NCBI RefSeq assembly: GCF_018390645.1
Contig: NZ_JAHBGC010000004.1
Span: 320,994-384,993 of the forward strand
Source: Ancylobacter dichloromethanicus
GTDB taxonomy: Bacteria; Pseudomonadota; Alphaproteobacteria; Rhizobiales; Xanthobacteraceae
DNA length: 64,000 nt
Direction: 5' to 3'
Each line of letters opens with the position of its first letter. Positions within the stretch are counted from its first letter, which is position 1. The notes under the pieces were generated by a model. It did not search any database, was not told where the DNA came from, and worked only from the letters and a program-made list of their open reading frames with translations. This document shows, in pieces, positions 18,280-26,744 of the stretch. The position numbers and the translations under genes were made by a program.

Positions 18280-20369
18280 GGTCTATTTTGCTGGTTTTGG
18301 TCGGAGCGGTCACCGTTCCGGCGATCGGTCAGCAATTTACCTCGCCGCCCACCCCTGCCGCCACGGCGACCGCGCCGGACTCTGCTGCGGCGCCGAAGGT
18401 CGACGAATCGGCGCTTCGCTTCTTCGCCTCGCAGGGCGACAGCCGGCGGCTCGACGCCGAAATAGCGCGGTTGCGCGCGCTTTACCCCAATTGGCAGCCA
18501 CCCAAGGATCTGTTCAGCCCGACGCCCGACCAGGACCCGGACTTGGCCCGGTTGTGGCAACTGTTCTCGGAGGGGAAGTTCTCCGACATGCGCGCCGCGA
18601 TCGCGCAGCGGCAGGCCACGGAGCCGGACTGGACGCCGCCGGCCGAACTGATGACCCGGCTCGATGAGGGCGAGGCCGCCCGTCGGCTGGTCAATGCCTC
18701 GGAAGCCCGGCAATGGGCGTCGGTTCTGCGCATCGCCACCGACGCGCCGGGCATGCTCGTGTGCGGCAATATGGAAGTGCTGTGGCGGGTGGCGGAAGCC
18801 TTTGTCAGGACCGACGCGCCCAAACGTGCGCTCGACGTCTACACCTATATCCTCAACACCTGCACCAATCCCGAGGAGCGTCTCGCCACCGCGCAGAAGG
18901 CGATGCAACTGCTCGACGGGCCCGACCTGGACACGCTGCTCGCGCTGGAGCGCACCAATCCCGACGGCACCAGGGAATTTGCCGGCCTGCGCGACGATCT
19001 TCTGCGTACCCGCGTCGGCCGCGCGGCGCAGGATGCGTCCGCCACCGTCACGGCCGAGGATCTTGCCGGGCTGGAGACGCTCGCCCGCGGTGGAACGGCA
19101 GCCGACGATGCGCTGGTTCTCGGCTGGTACGCCTTCCGGCACGGCGACGCCGCGCGGGCGGTCGACTGGTTCAAGCTTGCGCTGGATCGCGATGGCGGGG
19201 CCAAGGCGGCCGAGGGCTATGTGCTCGCGCTGGCGGCGACCCGCCGCGCGCTACAGGCGGAGCCCATCGCCTATCAGTGGCGCGAGTCCGGCGCCGACAA
19301 CCGCAAGGCCTATATCGACATCATGGCCGGGCTTCTTTCCACTTCGCCGCCGCCGCGCCTCGACCAATCGGTCGTGGCGCGATTTGCCCCGGTCGTCTCC
19401 GAGGACAAATCCGCCGCCGGCGCGCAGGCACTCGGCTGGTACGCCTATAATACCGGGCAGATAGGTACCGCCGCCTCCTGGTTTGGTACCGCTGCGCAAT
19501 GGGCGCCGGACGACGAACCGGCCGCCTATGGTCTTGCTCTCGCGGCGGCCCGGCTGAAGGACAAGGCGACACTTGACGCCGTCGTCGGTCGCTGGGGAAC
19601 GCGTTCCGATCGCATTCTCGCACTGGTCTCGCCGGAAGCCCGCCGCCGGCTTGCGAGCCGGCCGGCAAGCGTCGCCGTGCCGCCATCGGCACCCGCGACG
19701 CCGCCTTCGCGCCCGCAATTGCCGGTTCAGTTGAATACGCCGGTTTCGGAGCCCGGCTATCCCGCGCCACTCGCTGCCGCTACGAGCCCTGAGCCCGGCG
19801 CGGGCCGGGCGTCGCCATCGTCCGGCGGGCGCGGCCCCGGCCAATGTGCCGGCTCGACCGAGGCCGCGTTCCGCTCCGGTCGCATTTCGGGCGAGGACGC
19901 GGTCGCCCGCGGCTGGTGCCTGCTTGACCTCGACCGCCCGATGGAAGCCGTCGATGCGTTCGATCTCGCCTTCCGTATCAGTACCGGCCGGGTCGCCGAA
20001 GATGCGGCCTATGGCAAGTCGCTGGCCTACCTCAGGCTGGGCCTTACCAACCAGGCACAGGTTGCGGCGGTCGAGACATCGCAGCCGTCCGCCCGCGCGG
20101 TGGAACTCAGTGCCGATCTTCTCTCCCAGCAAGCGGTCGCGGCCTATCGCGACGCGCGCTATGTCGAGGCCATTCTTGCTTTGGACGAACGCAGCCGCAT
20201 CGCACCGGAGCAGCAGGACCTGATGATGATCAGGGCCTGGTCCTATTTCAACCTCCGGGATTTTCCTTCGGCCAGACGCCTCTTCGAGGCGCTTCAGGCG
20301 GCTGGGTATACGGAGGCCGGTGCGGGCATCGACGCCATCATGGCCACAACCCGCAAATGGCGCAGCTAG
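18267..20369 (+). CDS. TPR-rich exported protein in the BcsC position, without beta-barrel
   Basis: 700 residues from the ATG at 18267, inside the end of bcsZ. A signal peptide (MSFLRSILLVLVGAVTVPAI, mature at about QQFTS) is followed by helical TPR/Sel1-like repeats (about 45-460: for example ALVLGWYAFRHGDAARAVDW and AQALGWYAYNTGQIGTAASW), a Pro-rich linker (about 470-525), and a second TPR block (about 535-700: AVARGWCLLDLDRPMEAVDA). The place in the operon is that of BcsC, which uses TPRs to lead glucan to a C-terminal outer-membrane barrel of about 350 residues. That barrel is absent here and the protein ends normally. Probably a periplasmic scaffold for cellulose export. Confidence 0.85.
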   Translation: MSFLRSILLVLVGAVTVPAIGQQFTSPPTPAATATAPDSAAAPKVDESALRFFASQGDSRRLDAEIARLRALYPNWQPPKDLFSPTPDQDPDLARLWQLFSEGKFSDMRAAIAQRQATEPDWTPPAELMTRLDEGEAARRLVNASEARQWASVLRIATDAPGMLVCGNMEVLWRVAEAFVRTDAPKRALDVYTYILNTCTNPEERLATAQKAMQLLDGPDLDTLLALERTNPDGTREFAGLRDDLLRTRVGRAAQDASATVTAEDLAGLETLARGGTAADDALVLGWYAFRHGDAARAVDWFKLALDRDGGAKAAEGYVLALAATRRALQAEPIAYQWRESGADNRKAYIDIMAGLLSTSPPPRLDQSVVARFAPVVSEDKSAAGAQALGWYAYNTGQIGTAASWFGTAAQWAPDDEPAAYGLALAAARLKDKATLDAVVGRWGTRSDRILALVSPEARRRLASRPASVAVPPSAPATPPSRPQLPVQLNTPVSEPGYPAPLAAATSPEPGAGRASPSSGGRGPGQCAGSTEAAFRSGRISGEDAVARGWCLLDLDRPMEAVDAFDLAFRISTGRVAEDAAYGKSLAYLRLGLTNQAQVAAVETSQPSARAVELSADLLSQQAVAAYRDARYVEAILALDERSRIAPEQQDLMMIRAWSYFNLRDFPSARRLFEALQAAGYTEAGAGIDAIMATTRKWRS

Positions 20370-20425
20370 AGCATTTTCGAGCGAAGTGGGTTCCGGCTCG
20401 CGTGAAGAAAATGCGTAAAAACAAG
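20366..20425 (+). repeat. Rhizobial-type dispersed intergenic element (AGAGCATTTTCGAGCGAAGT family)
   Basis: Sixty bases beginning on the stop codon of the TPR gene and reading CTAGAGCATTTTCGAGCG, then AAGTGGGTTCCGGCTCGCG and TGAAGAAAATGCGTAAAAAC. I recognise this as a widespread intergenic repeat of Hyphomicrobiales genomes, present in many copies per chromosome. The ends GCATTTTC and GAAAATGC are inverted repeats, so the transcript can fold into a long imperfect hairpin. It may act as a terminator or mRNA-end stabiliser for the bcs operon. Confidence 0.75.
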
Positions 20426-20429
20426 CGCC

Positions 20430-20470
20430 TAGAGCCCGTCCGGCAACCCGGCTTTCGCCGGACGGGCCTA
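20430..20470. repeat. Strong inverted repeat downstream of the bcs operon
   Basis: TAGAGCCCGTCCGGC and GCCGGACGGGCCTA form a near-perfect stem of about 13 base pairs around a 12-base loop. It follows the dispersed element directly. There is no T run, so it is more like a REP-type palindrome than a classic intrinsic terminator, though it could still stop or stabilise the bcs transcript. Confidence 0.7.
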
Positions 20471-20714
20471 GGGCGGGCGTTCCCCTATGCGGCGGCGAGC
20501 CGGTGCCCGTGTCGATCTAACCTGCCGCTCACCATGTCTGCTGCGGCGCGGTCCACGCAAAGACGTGTGCCATAAGACATTTCTATCCAATGGATTTGAT
20601 AATATTAAATCGCCTTTATATTTCGAGACGTGTTTGTTATTCCAAATAAAAATGGCTTGAGCTAACAATATCCGAGTGATTTTTCGCCTTTTATGACGGA
20701 CGGATGAGTCTCGC

Positions 20715-21494
20715 ATGACAACACTTGCTGGAGCCGAGGCGAGTGCGACCTTCGCATATGACGGCTTCGGCACGCTTGGGCGCATAGGCCTCATCTACAT
20801 CGCTTCCAGCGTGGTGATGGATGCCGAAATGGCCGCAATGGCGGCGCCCGGTCTTTCGGTGCACACCACGCGTATCCGCCTGCCCAAGGTCACGCTCGAA
20901 GGCATCGACGCGATGATGACGGCGCCCGAACTGGAACAGTCGGCGCGCCTGGTCGGGTCCGCCCCGATCGACGTGCTGTGCTTCGGCGGCACCAGTGCCT
21001 CGTTCGTCTACGGCACCGCTTATGACAAGGCGCTCATCGCCCGTATGGAAGGCTGGGTGCCCGGTCCCAAGGTGACGACGGCCTCTACCGCTTCGCTGGC
21101 CGCGCTGGCCGCGGTGAAGGCCGGCCCGGTGGCGCTGGCGACGCCCTATGTCGACGCCATTCACCAGCGGGCCATCAATTTCCTCCAGTCCAACGGTCAC
21201 CCGGTGCTGCGGCACGGCAATCTCGGCATTGACGAGGACCATGCCCTGGCCGAGGTGCCGCTGGAGAAAGTCTATGACCTCGTCTGTTCGGTCGATCATC
21301 CCGATGCCACCGCCATTTTCATCAGCTGCACCAATTTCCGATCGGTTGGGGTGATTGCGGCGCTGGAGTCGGCACTGGGCAAGCCGGTCATTTCGGCGGT
21401 TCAGGCGTCCTTCTGGCACTGCCTGGAGATAACCGGCATCCATGGCGCGCGGCCAGGCTATGGCCGGCTTTTCGACGCGCGCCTTTCCCGTTGA
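20715..21494 (+). CDS. Asp/Glu racemase-superfamily enzyme, maleate isomerase/arylmalonate decarboxylase-like
   Basis: 259 residues. The two active-site cysteines of the superfamily are visible: Cys89 in IDVLCFGGTSASF and Cys205 in IFISCTNFRS. The spacing and the C-terminal GLE-like HCLEITGI block fit the maleate cis-trans isomerase/arylmalonate decarboxylase branch, which acts on small dicarboxylates without cofactor. The AT-rich 150 bases upstream look promoter-like. The TRAP transporter and enolase-superfamily gene about 0.8-2 kb downstream suggest a shared carboxylate substrate, but the gap with a terminator means a separate transcript. Exact reaction unknown. Confidence 0.82.
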   Translation: MTTLAGAEASATFAYDGFGTLGRIGLIYIASSVVMDAEMAAMAAPGLSVHTTRIRLPKVTLEGIDAMMTAPELEQSARLVGSAPIDVLCFGGTSASFVYGTAYDKALIARMEGWVPGPKVTTASTASLAALAAVKAGPVALATPYVDAIHQRAINFLQSNGHPVLRHGNLGIDEDHALAEVPLEKVYDLVCSVDHPDATAIFISCTNFRSVGVIAALESALGKPVISAVQASFWHCLEITGIHGARPGYGRLFDARLSR

Positions 21495-22268
21495 ATGACG
21501 CACGGGATATCGGGAAGTTCTATGCAAGGCAGCGAATAAATATATTTTATTGATGGGCGGCCAAGCGGCACGCTCCGATGCTGTCGCCATCGGGAGCCGC
21601 GAATGGTCCATTCCGCCACTACCTGTTGAGACCGATCCAGCGCTCTTCCGGAGAGGAAGGCGAAGGGGCTGTCGGTGCTTCGCCATGGCGGGCGGGGAGA
21701 AGTTCATTCCGCGGCTGCCCGGGGCAACGCGCGTCGTTCTGAGTCACGAGTAGCTCGACGAAGTATTTATTGATATAATAGTTCAAGCCTGAGCGGATAT
21801 TGCTCGGGCTTTAAGTCGTTATAGAATAATAAAATCAAATAATTTGCCTCACGAGGCAACATTTTTTTGTCTACAAAATAGTCATTTGCTCAAATTTTTC
21901 ATTATCGAGCGATTCGCATTCAGAGATGCTTGACGATACGGCAATTTCTCGAAAAGTTCAGGCGCATGAGAGTTTTCGATCATGCTTGATCTACCCATCC
22001 ATGAGGTGAGAGCGCTTCTCGGCCACTGGAAGGTTTCGCCGGGCGCCGCTACTGCCGCCTGTCAGGCGCGGGCCGAGGCGGCGATCCTTTGCGTAAGTAC
22101 AGCGGCACGCCCGAACGTCCGGCGGCCGCGCAAGGGTGCATGGCAAATGCACAAAGCAGCGGCGCGCCGCGAAGCCGCGCGGCCGGCAGGTCATGCGGGC
22201 CCTTGCCCGCGAGGCATGGGCGTGCCGTTTTCCGCGATGACACCGTGCTGATCACTGGAGGGCAGGTT
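21495..22268. other. 774-base non-coding stretch, partly AT-rich
   Basis: No convincing gene. The part at 21760-21970 is far more AT-rich than the surroundings and holds two hairpins: AAGCCTGAGC/GCTCGGGCTT (21785-21811) and a compact intrinsic terminator (21844-21868). The right part (21980-22250) is GC-rich, and its open frames lack recognisable protein features. It presumably holds the promoter of the enolase-superfamily gene, and may encode a small RNA ending at 21868. Confidence 0.5.
21844..21868 (+). terminator. Intrinsic terminator, 350 bases from the nearest upstream gene
   Basis: TTGCCT-CACG-AGGCAA stem-loop followed after CA by seven T. This is the clearest textbook terminator in the window, yet the nearest upstream stop codon is at 21494, so it may end a long 3' UTR or a small RNA. 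Confidence 0.7.
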
Positions 22269-23363
22269 TTGCAGATCAAGGACGTCCGCGTCAGCGTGCA
22301 CCGCTTCAAGAACATGGTGCCGCTGATCAACAAGCCGATCGAGGATGATTACCGCATCATCTGCGAGATCGAGACCGATGAGGGGCATGTCGGCATCGGC
22401 ATGGCGTCGCGCTTTCTTTGGCACGGCGTGGCGGCAATCGTTGAAAAGCATCTCGGTCCGGCGATCCTCGGCATGGACCCACGTGATCTGGAGAAGATCC
22501 ATGCCCGACTGCAGCCGCTGATTTCCGAACGCGGCGCGATGACCGGCATCAACCTGTCCGCGCTCTCCTGCGTCGATCTGGCGCTCTGGGACGTGATCGG
22601 CAAGGCGAGCAACCGTACCGTGGCCCAGATGCTCGGCGGGGCCAAGGATTACGCCGATGCCTATGTCACCTATGGCTTCGGCGCGTTCGAGACCGAACAC
22701 CTCGTCGAAATGGCCAACATATTGATCGGCAAGGGGCATACGCGCCTCAAGATGCTGGTCGGCACCGGCCGTGGGCTGGTGGAGGACGCGCGCCGCGTCG
22801 CCGCCGTGCGCGAGGCGGTCGGCGAGGACATCCTGCTCGCGGTGGACGCCAATGAGAGTCTGCGGGCGGAAGAGGCGCTGCGCATCGCCCGGATGATCGA
22901 GCCCTACAATATCGCCTGGTTCGAGGACCCGCTGCAGCGTGTCGACGCCCGCGACATGGGCAATATGCGCAAGCGTACCAGCATCCCGCTCTCCGCCGGC
23001 CAGATGGACGGGCATTCGCTGCGCTTCCGTGAGTGGATCGAGCACGATGCGATCGACATCTTCATGCCGAACAGCATGTATAATGGCGGAATGACCGAGA
23101 CGAGGCGGGTCGCTCATCTCTCCCAGATCTATAATAAGCCTTTGTCAGATGCGGGTGGCGGCGGCGTCTGGTGCCTTCATCACGTCGCCGGGTTCAGAAA
23201 CGGCACGCTCGCCGAAATCCACCTCGGAACCGAACAGGTCGAAGAGCAGATGTTCGTCGAACCGCCGAGGCCGGTGAACGGGCGGATCGCCATCCCGGCC
23301 GCGCCGGGCTTCGGCGTCATTCTCGACAAGGATGTCCTCAAGGAAACGCTCGTCACGGCGTGA
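22269..23363 (+). CDS. Enolase-superfamily enzyme (mandelate racemase/muconate lactonizing type)
   Basis: 364 residues from a TTG at 22269 placed 7 bases after a GGAGG ribosome site; no ATG or GTG start gives a better fit. Its N-terminal capping domain (IKDVRVSVHRFKNMVPLINK) and TIM-barrel fit the MR/MLE subgroup, which abstracts a proton next to a carboxylate. Visible residues are LKMLVG at strand 2, the metal ligands in AVDANES and WFEDPL, and a third ligand region SAGQMDG. At the position where sugar-acid dehydratases carry NHGGG the sequence reads SDAGGGG, so the usual His seems absent. It lies 24 bases before dctP, so it is likely co-transcribed. Substrate unknown. Confidence 0.85.
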   Translation: MQIKDVRVSVHRFKNMVPLINKPIEDDYRIICEIETDEGHVGIGMASRFLWHGVAAIVEKHLGPAILGMDPRDLEKIHARLQPLISERGAMTGINLSALSCVDLALWDVIGKASNRTVAQMLGGAKDYADAYVTYGFGAFETEHLVEMANILIGKGHTRLKMLVGTGRGLVEDARRVAAVREAVGEDILLAVDANESLRAEEALRIARMIEPYNIAWFEDPLQRVDARDMGNMRKRTSIPLSAGQMDGHSLRFREWIEHDAIDIFMPNSMYNGGMTETRRVAHLSQIYNKPLSDAGGGGVWCLHHVAGFRNGTLAEIHLGTEQVEEQMFVEPPRPVNGRIAIPAAPGFGVILDKDVLKETLVTA

Positions 23364-23387
23364 CGGGCCAACGCAGGAGACGGAGAT

Positions 23388-24380
23388 ATGACACGTCGTT
23401 TTACGTCCAGTGCCGTCCTCGGCGCGCTCGTTCTTGGCGCGGCCCTTTTCGCCGTCCCCGCCAATGCCCAGCCGCTGCACCTCAAGATCGCCAGCCCGTC
23501 GCCGGCCGGCGGCTTTGACACCGTCATGGCGCAGAAGGTCGCGGACAAAATGAAGGCCAAGATGGGCGATCAGTTCACCTATGAGCTGTTCGACAACGCC
23601 ACGATCGGCGACGAGGTCGTGCACATGCAGCAGGTGCGCACCGGCCAGATCGACATGACGCCGCTCGGTTCGGATGCCGTGACGCTCGATCCGGCATGGG
23701 CGGTGTTCGACATGCCGTTCATCTTCGCTGATCGCGCGGCGGTGGCCAAGGCGCTGGATGGCCCGTTCGGCGAGAAAATGGCGGCTTCCATGCGGGAGCA
23801 GGCCGGTCTCGAAGTGTTGGCCTTCGGCGAGATCGGCTTCCGCCAGATCACCAACAGCGTGCGCCCGATCAAGACCCCGGCGGATTTCCAGGGCATGAAG
23901 ATCCGCGTTCCGGGCAGCGAGACCCGCATGTTGACCTTCAAGACGCTCGGTGCGACGCCGGTCAACATGAATTTCGGCGAGGTCTTCCTGGCGCTGCAGA
24001 ACAAGACCATTGACGGCCAGGAGAACCCGCTGAACGACATCGTCGAGCGCTCGCTCAACGAGGTCCAGCCCAACATCTCGATCTCCAACCACGTCTACAC
24101 GCCGGTCACCTTCGTGATGAACGCACGGAAGTACGCGGCTCTGCCCGACGACCAGAAGGCAATGCTGAAGGAGGCCGCGCTCGAAGCCGCCAAGGAAGTG
24201 CGCGAGCTTGGCGCGGTCAAGGACGTCGAACTCCTCGCCGAGCTCAAGCAAGCCGGCAAGAACGAGATCATCGAGATCGACCGCGACTCGTTCGTCGCCG
24301 CGTCGCAGCCGCTCTACGAACAGATCGGCGCGATCGCCGGCGGCACCTACGCCGCCGACCTGCTGGAGGCCGTGAAGTAG
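23388..24380 (+). CDS. dctP: TRAP transporter substrate-binding protein
   Basis: 330-residue periplasmic binding protein with a signal peptide (TSSAVLGALVLGAALFAVPA, cleaved near NAQ). The DctP-family hallmark is clear: KIRVPGSETRMLTFKTLGATP, whose Arg binds the ligand carboxylate, followed by NMNFGEVFLALQNKTIDGQE. It captures an organic acid and passes it to the DctQM membrane unit encoded next. The upstream racemase- and enolase-superfamily enzymes suggest the ligand is a hydroxy or sugar acid or a dicarboxylate (inference). A strong hairpin separates it from dctQ. Confidence 0.92.
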   Translation: MTRRFTSSAVLGALVLGAALFAVPANAQPLHLKIASPSPAGGFDTVMAQKVADKMKAKMGDQFTYELFDNATIGDEVVHMQQVRTGQIDMTPLGSDAVTLDPAWAVFDMPFIFADRAAVAKALDGPFGEKMAASMREQAGLEVLAFGEIGFRQITNSVRPIKTPADFQGMKIRVPGSETRMLTFKTLGATPVNMNFGEVFLALQNKTIDGQENPLNDIVERSLNEVQPNISISNHVYTPVTFVMNARKYAALPDDQKAMLKEAALEAAKEVRELGAVKDVELLAELKQAGKNEIIEIDRDSFVAASQPLYEQIGAIAGGTYAADLLEAVK

Positions 24381-24402
24381 CGCCAGCCAGTCCCCGCATC
24401 TG

Positions 24403-24436
24403 TGGCGACCGGCGGCCTGTGGTTCGCCGGTCGCCA
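24403..24436 (+). terminator. Intercistronic stem-loop between dctP and dctQ
   Basis: TGGCGACCGGCG and CGCCGGTCGCCA form a perfect 12-base-pair stem with a 10-base loop, followed by CTTT. It lies 22 bases after dctP and ends 18 bases before the dctQ ATG. Such hairpins commonly stabilise the upstream message or partly stop transcription, giving more binding protein than permease. Confidence 0.75.
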
Positions 24437-24454
24437 CTTTCAGGAACGGACGCG

Positions 24455-25045
24455 ATGTCTTTGCCCGCCCCACCCGCCCCGAACGACGAGGACCTCCGCC
24501 GGCAATTGGAGGAGGCCGAATTCGAGGTCGAGCTCGGACAGAACGAACGCGGCGTCGACGCCTGGATCAATGGCATCGCCGGCGCCCTCGGGGCGGCGAC
24601 GCTCGCCGTCATCACCATCCTGGTCTTCACCAATGGCGCGCTGCGCTATCTCTTCAATTTCGGCATCATCTGGGCGGACGAGATCGTGATCGCGCTCGTT
24701 CCCTGGCTCACCATGATCGGCATGTTCCTGTCGGTGCGCCGGCGGGAGATCATCCGCATCACCCATTTCGCCAATCGCCTGCCGGAGCGCTTTCGGCGCG
24801 TCGCCAATGCCTTCGCCGATCTGCTCTCGGCGGCCTCCTTCGCCTATCTCGCCTTCTTCTCGCTGGACTATTTCGCCCTGTTCGGCGGTGACAGGACCAT
24901 TTACCTGAAGATTCCGAAGGGCTGGTTCGTCTCGGCGATGGTCATCGGTTCGGTGCTGCTCGCGCTCGCCTTCCTGGTGGATTTGCTGCGCAGTCTGCGC
25001 GCCCCGCGCGCCGCGCCGATCTCCGAGGAGGGGGCGGCACGATGA
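24455..25045 (+). CDS. dctQ: TRAP transporter small permease
   Basis: 196 residues from the ATG at 24455, with an AGGAACGG site upstream; the frame is open from a GTG at 24419, but that lies inside the hairpin. An acidic N-terminal tail (about 1-38) precedes four membrane helices, including TLAVITILVFTNGALRYLF and the DctQ hallmark WADEIVIALVPWLTMIGMFL followed by SVRRREIIRITHF. It links DctP and DctM. Overlaps dctM by ATGA. Length is normal for DctQ apart from the long acidic tail. Confidence 0.9.
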   Translation: MSLPAPPAPNDEDLRRQLEEAEFEVELGQNERGVDAWINGIAGALGAATLAVITILVFTNGALRYLFNFGIIWADEIVIALVPWLTMIGMFLSVRRREIIRITHFANRLPERFRRVANAFADLLSAASFAYLAFFSLDYFALFGGDRTIYLKIPKGWFVSAMVIGSVLLALAFLVDLLRSLRAPRAAPISEEGAAR

Positions 25046-26322
25046 CCGGCGCCCTCATTGCCATCGGCATTCTGCTCTGCCTCCTCGTGCTCGGCGTGCC
25101 GATGATCGCGGCGCTGCTGACGGCGGTCGCGCTGCTGCTTTATCTCAGCGGCCAGTGGGGCCTGTCACTGCCGCAGACCATGGTGGTGGGAATGTCCAGC
25201 TACACGCTGCTGGCGCTGCCGCTGTTCGTCTATGCCGGCAGCCTGATGAATTCCGGCGGCATCGCCGTGCGGCTGTTCGACTTCGCCCGCTCGCTGATCG
25301 GCTGGACCAAGGGCGGGTTGGCGCAGGTGGACGTGCTGACCAGCATCTTCTTCGGCGGCATGGTGGGCTCGTCAGCGGCCGATCTTGCCGGCACCGGATC
25401 GGTGATGATCCCGGCGATGAAGCGTCACGGCTATTCCGGCTCTCTGGCCTCTGCCGTTACCGCCTCGTCCTCCGGCGTCGGCCCGCTGATCCCGCCATCC
25501 TCGCCGGCCATTCTCTACAGCGCGGTCACCGGCACCTCGCTCAGCGCGCTGTTCCTCGCTGGCCTCATCCCCGGCCTGCTGCTGGGCCTTGTCTTCATGC
25601 TCACCATTGCGTGGCTGGCGCGGCGGCACGGCTATCCCACCTATGGCCGCTTCTCGCTGCGCGAGGTGTGGAAAACCGGCCTTGCCGCCGCCTTCGCGCT
25701 CGGCATGCCCGGGCTGATCATCGGCGGGCTGGTGGTCGGCGCCTTCACCCCGTCGGAGGCCGGCGCGTTCGGTGCGTTCTACGCGGCCTTCGTTTCCTGC
25801 GCGATCTATCGCACGCTCGATTTCAGGGGGCTCTATCGCGCCACCGTCGCGGCGGTGCAGATGACTGGGGAACTGCTCGGCATCGTTGCCCTGTCGGTGG
25901 CGCTCGGCAGCGCCCTGTCCGCCGCCCATGTGCCGCAGGCCTTCACCGGCCTCATTGATCTGATCACCATCGGCGACAGCATGTTCATGCGCCTGCTGGC
26001 GATGATGGTCATTGCTGTCATTGCCGGCATGTTCATCGATCCGCTCATCCCGGTGCTGGTGCCGGTGCTGATGCCGGCGCTGCTGGCCTACGGAATCGAC
26101 CTCACCCAATTCGGCGTGCTGATGATCATGGCGGTGGTGATCGGCCAGATCACGCCTCCGGTGGCGATGTCGCTCATCATCACCGCCCGCATCGCCAAGG
26201 TCGACCAGTGGCAGGTGTTCCGGGCCAACATGCCGTTCTTCGTCGTTACGCTCGGGTTCACCCTGCTGCTGATCGGGGTGCCAGGTCTCTCGACATGGCT
26301 GCCCGCCTATATGAATGACTGA
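25042..26322 (+). CDS. dctM: TRAP transporter large permease
   Basis: 426-residue, roughly 12-helix DctM subunit that drives uptake with a sodium gradient. Diagnostic segments are FVYAGSLMNSGGIAVRLFDF, SIFFGGMVGSSAADLAGTGS, SSGVGPLIPPSSPAILYSAV, and GQITPPVAMSLIITARIAKV near the C-terminus, the repeated GxIxPPS/A motifs forming the ion and substrate site. Complete and normal length. It closes the transporter operon; the short ORF that follows begins 33 bases later. Confidence 0.93.
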   Translation: MTGALIAIGILLCLLVLGVPMIAALLTAVALLLYLSGQWGLSLPQTMVVGMSSYTLLALPLFVYAGSLMNSGGIAVRLFDFARSLIGWTKGGLAQVDVLTSIFFGGMVGSSAADLAGTGSVMIPAMKRHGYSGSLASAVTASSSGVGPLIPPSSPAILYSAVTGTSLSALFLAGLIPGLLLGLVFMLTIAWLARRHGYPTYGRFSLREVWKTGLAAAFALGMPGLIIGGLVVGAFTPSEAGAFGAFYAAFVSCAIYRTLDFRGLYRATVAAVQMTGELLGIVALSVALGSALSAAHVPQAFTGLIDLITIGDSMFMRLLAMMVIAVIAGMFIDPLIPVLVPVLMPALLAYGIDLTQFGVLMIMAVVIGQITPPVAMSLIITARIAKVDQWQVFRANMPFFVVTLGFTLLLIGVPGLSTWLPAYMND

Positions 26323-26355
26323 CCGGCGCGGGGACGATGTGAGGGAGTTCGGCTG

Positions 26356-26601
26356 GTGAAGGACGAGTGGGCGATCATGAACTGGGTCAAGCGCGGCAAT
26401 GTCCGCTCCAAGATCTGGGCGATTCTTCCGGTGGACAGCGCCGCGGTCCTGCCTCGCATCGACGACAGCGGACATTGGGAGGATTTCCGCCGGCTTGCCG
26501 CCCAGCGCTTCGCCGGCCACGCCGCCGCCGCCGAGGCGATCGAGGCGGATGGCTTCTGTTTCATCACCGAGGCACTGGCGATCGGGCCGCTGGTCAACTG
26601 A
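26356..26601 (+). CDS. Small hypothetical protein
   Basis: 81 residues from a GTG at 26356 with GAGGGA nine bases upstream. Codon third positions are GC-rich as in the neighbours, supporting translation. No signal peptide or membrane segment; the sequence (begins KDEWAIMNWVKRGNVRSKIW) is mixed alpha/beta and soluble. It follows dctM by 33 bases and may ride on that transcript. No family recognised. Confidence 0.5.
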   Translation: MKDEWAIMNWVKRGNVRSKIWAILPVDSAAVLPRIDDSGHWEDFRRLAAQRFAGHAAAAEAIEADGFCFITEALAIGPLVN

Positions 26602-26611
26602 GCCCGCCTGC

Positions 26612-26705
26612 CGGATTGCCGTTCTGTTTCCCGTAGCACCGGAAATGCGCCAGAATTGTTTCCTGGCGTTGCGCACGCCGGGATAGCAATGCTGGTTCGT
26701 AAAAT
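26612..26705 (+). repeat. Dispersed intergenic repeat, copy B
   Basis: About 94 bases matching copy A at 8939-9045 in block order (CGGATTGCCG ... CTGTT ... ACCGG ... TTGTTTCC-TGGCGTTGC ... AGCAATGCTGGTT ... AAAA). It ends 40 bases before the response-regulator gene, so it occupies that gene's promoter or 5' UTR. Its function is unknown. Confidence 0.5.
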
Positions 26706-26744
26706 TCTCCGGCGCGGGCCCGGCCGGGCGGCTATAGGGACGGC

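Noticed and set aside
21982..22251. 89-codon plus-strand ORF before the enolase-superfamily gene
   Set aside because: No good ribosome site and no recognisable protein features; composition shifts to Arg/Ala-rich noise.
25372..26676. Minus-strand open frame of 434 codons opposite dctM
   Set aside because: Antisense to a clear TRAP permease; charged low-complexity product.
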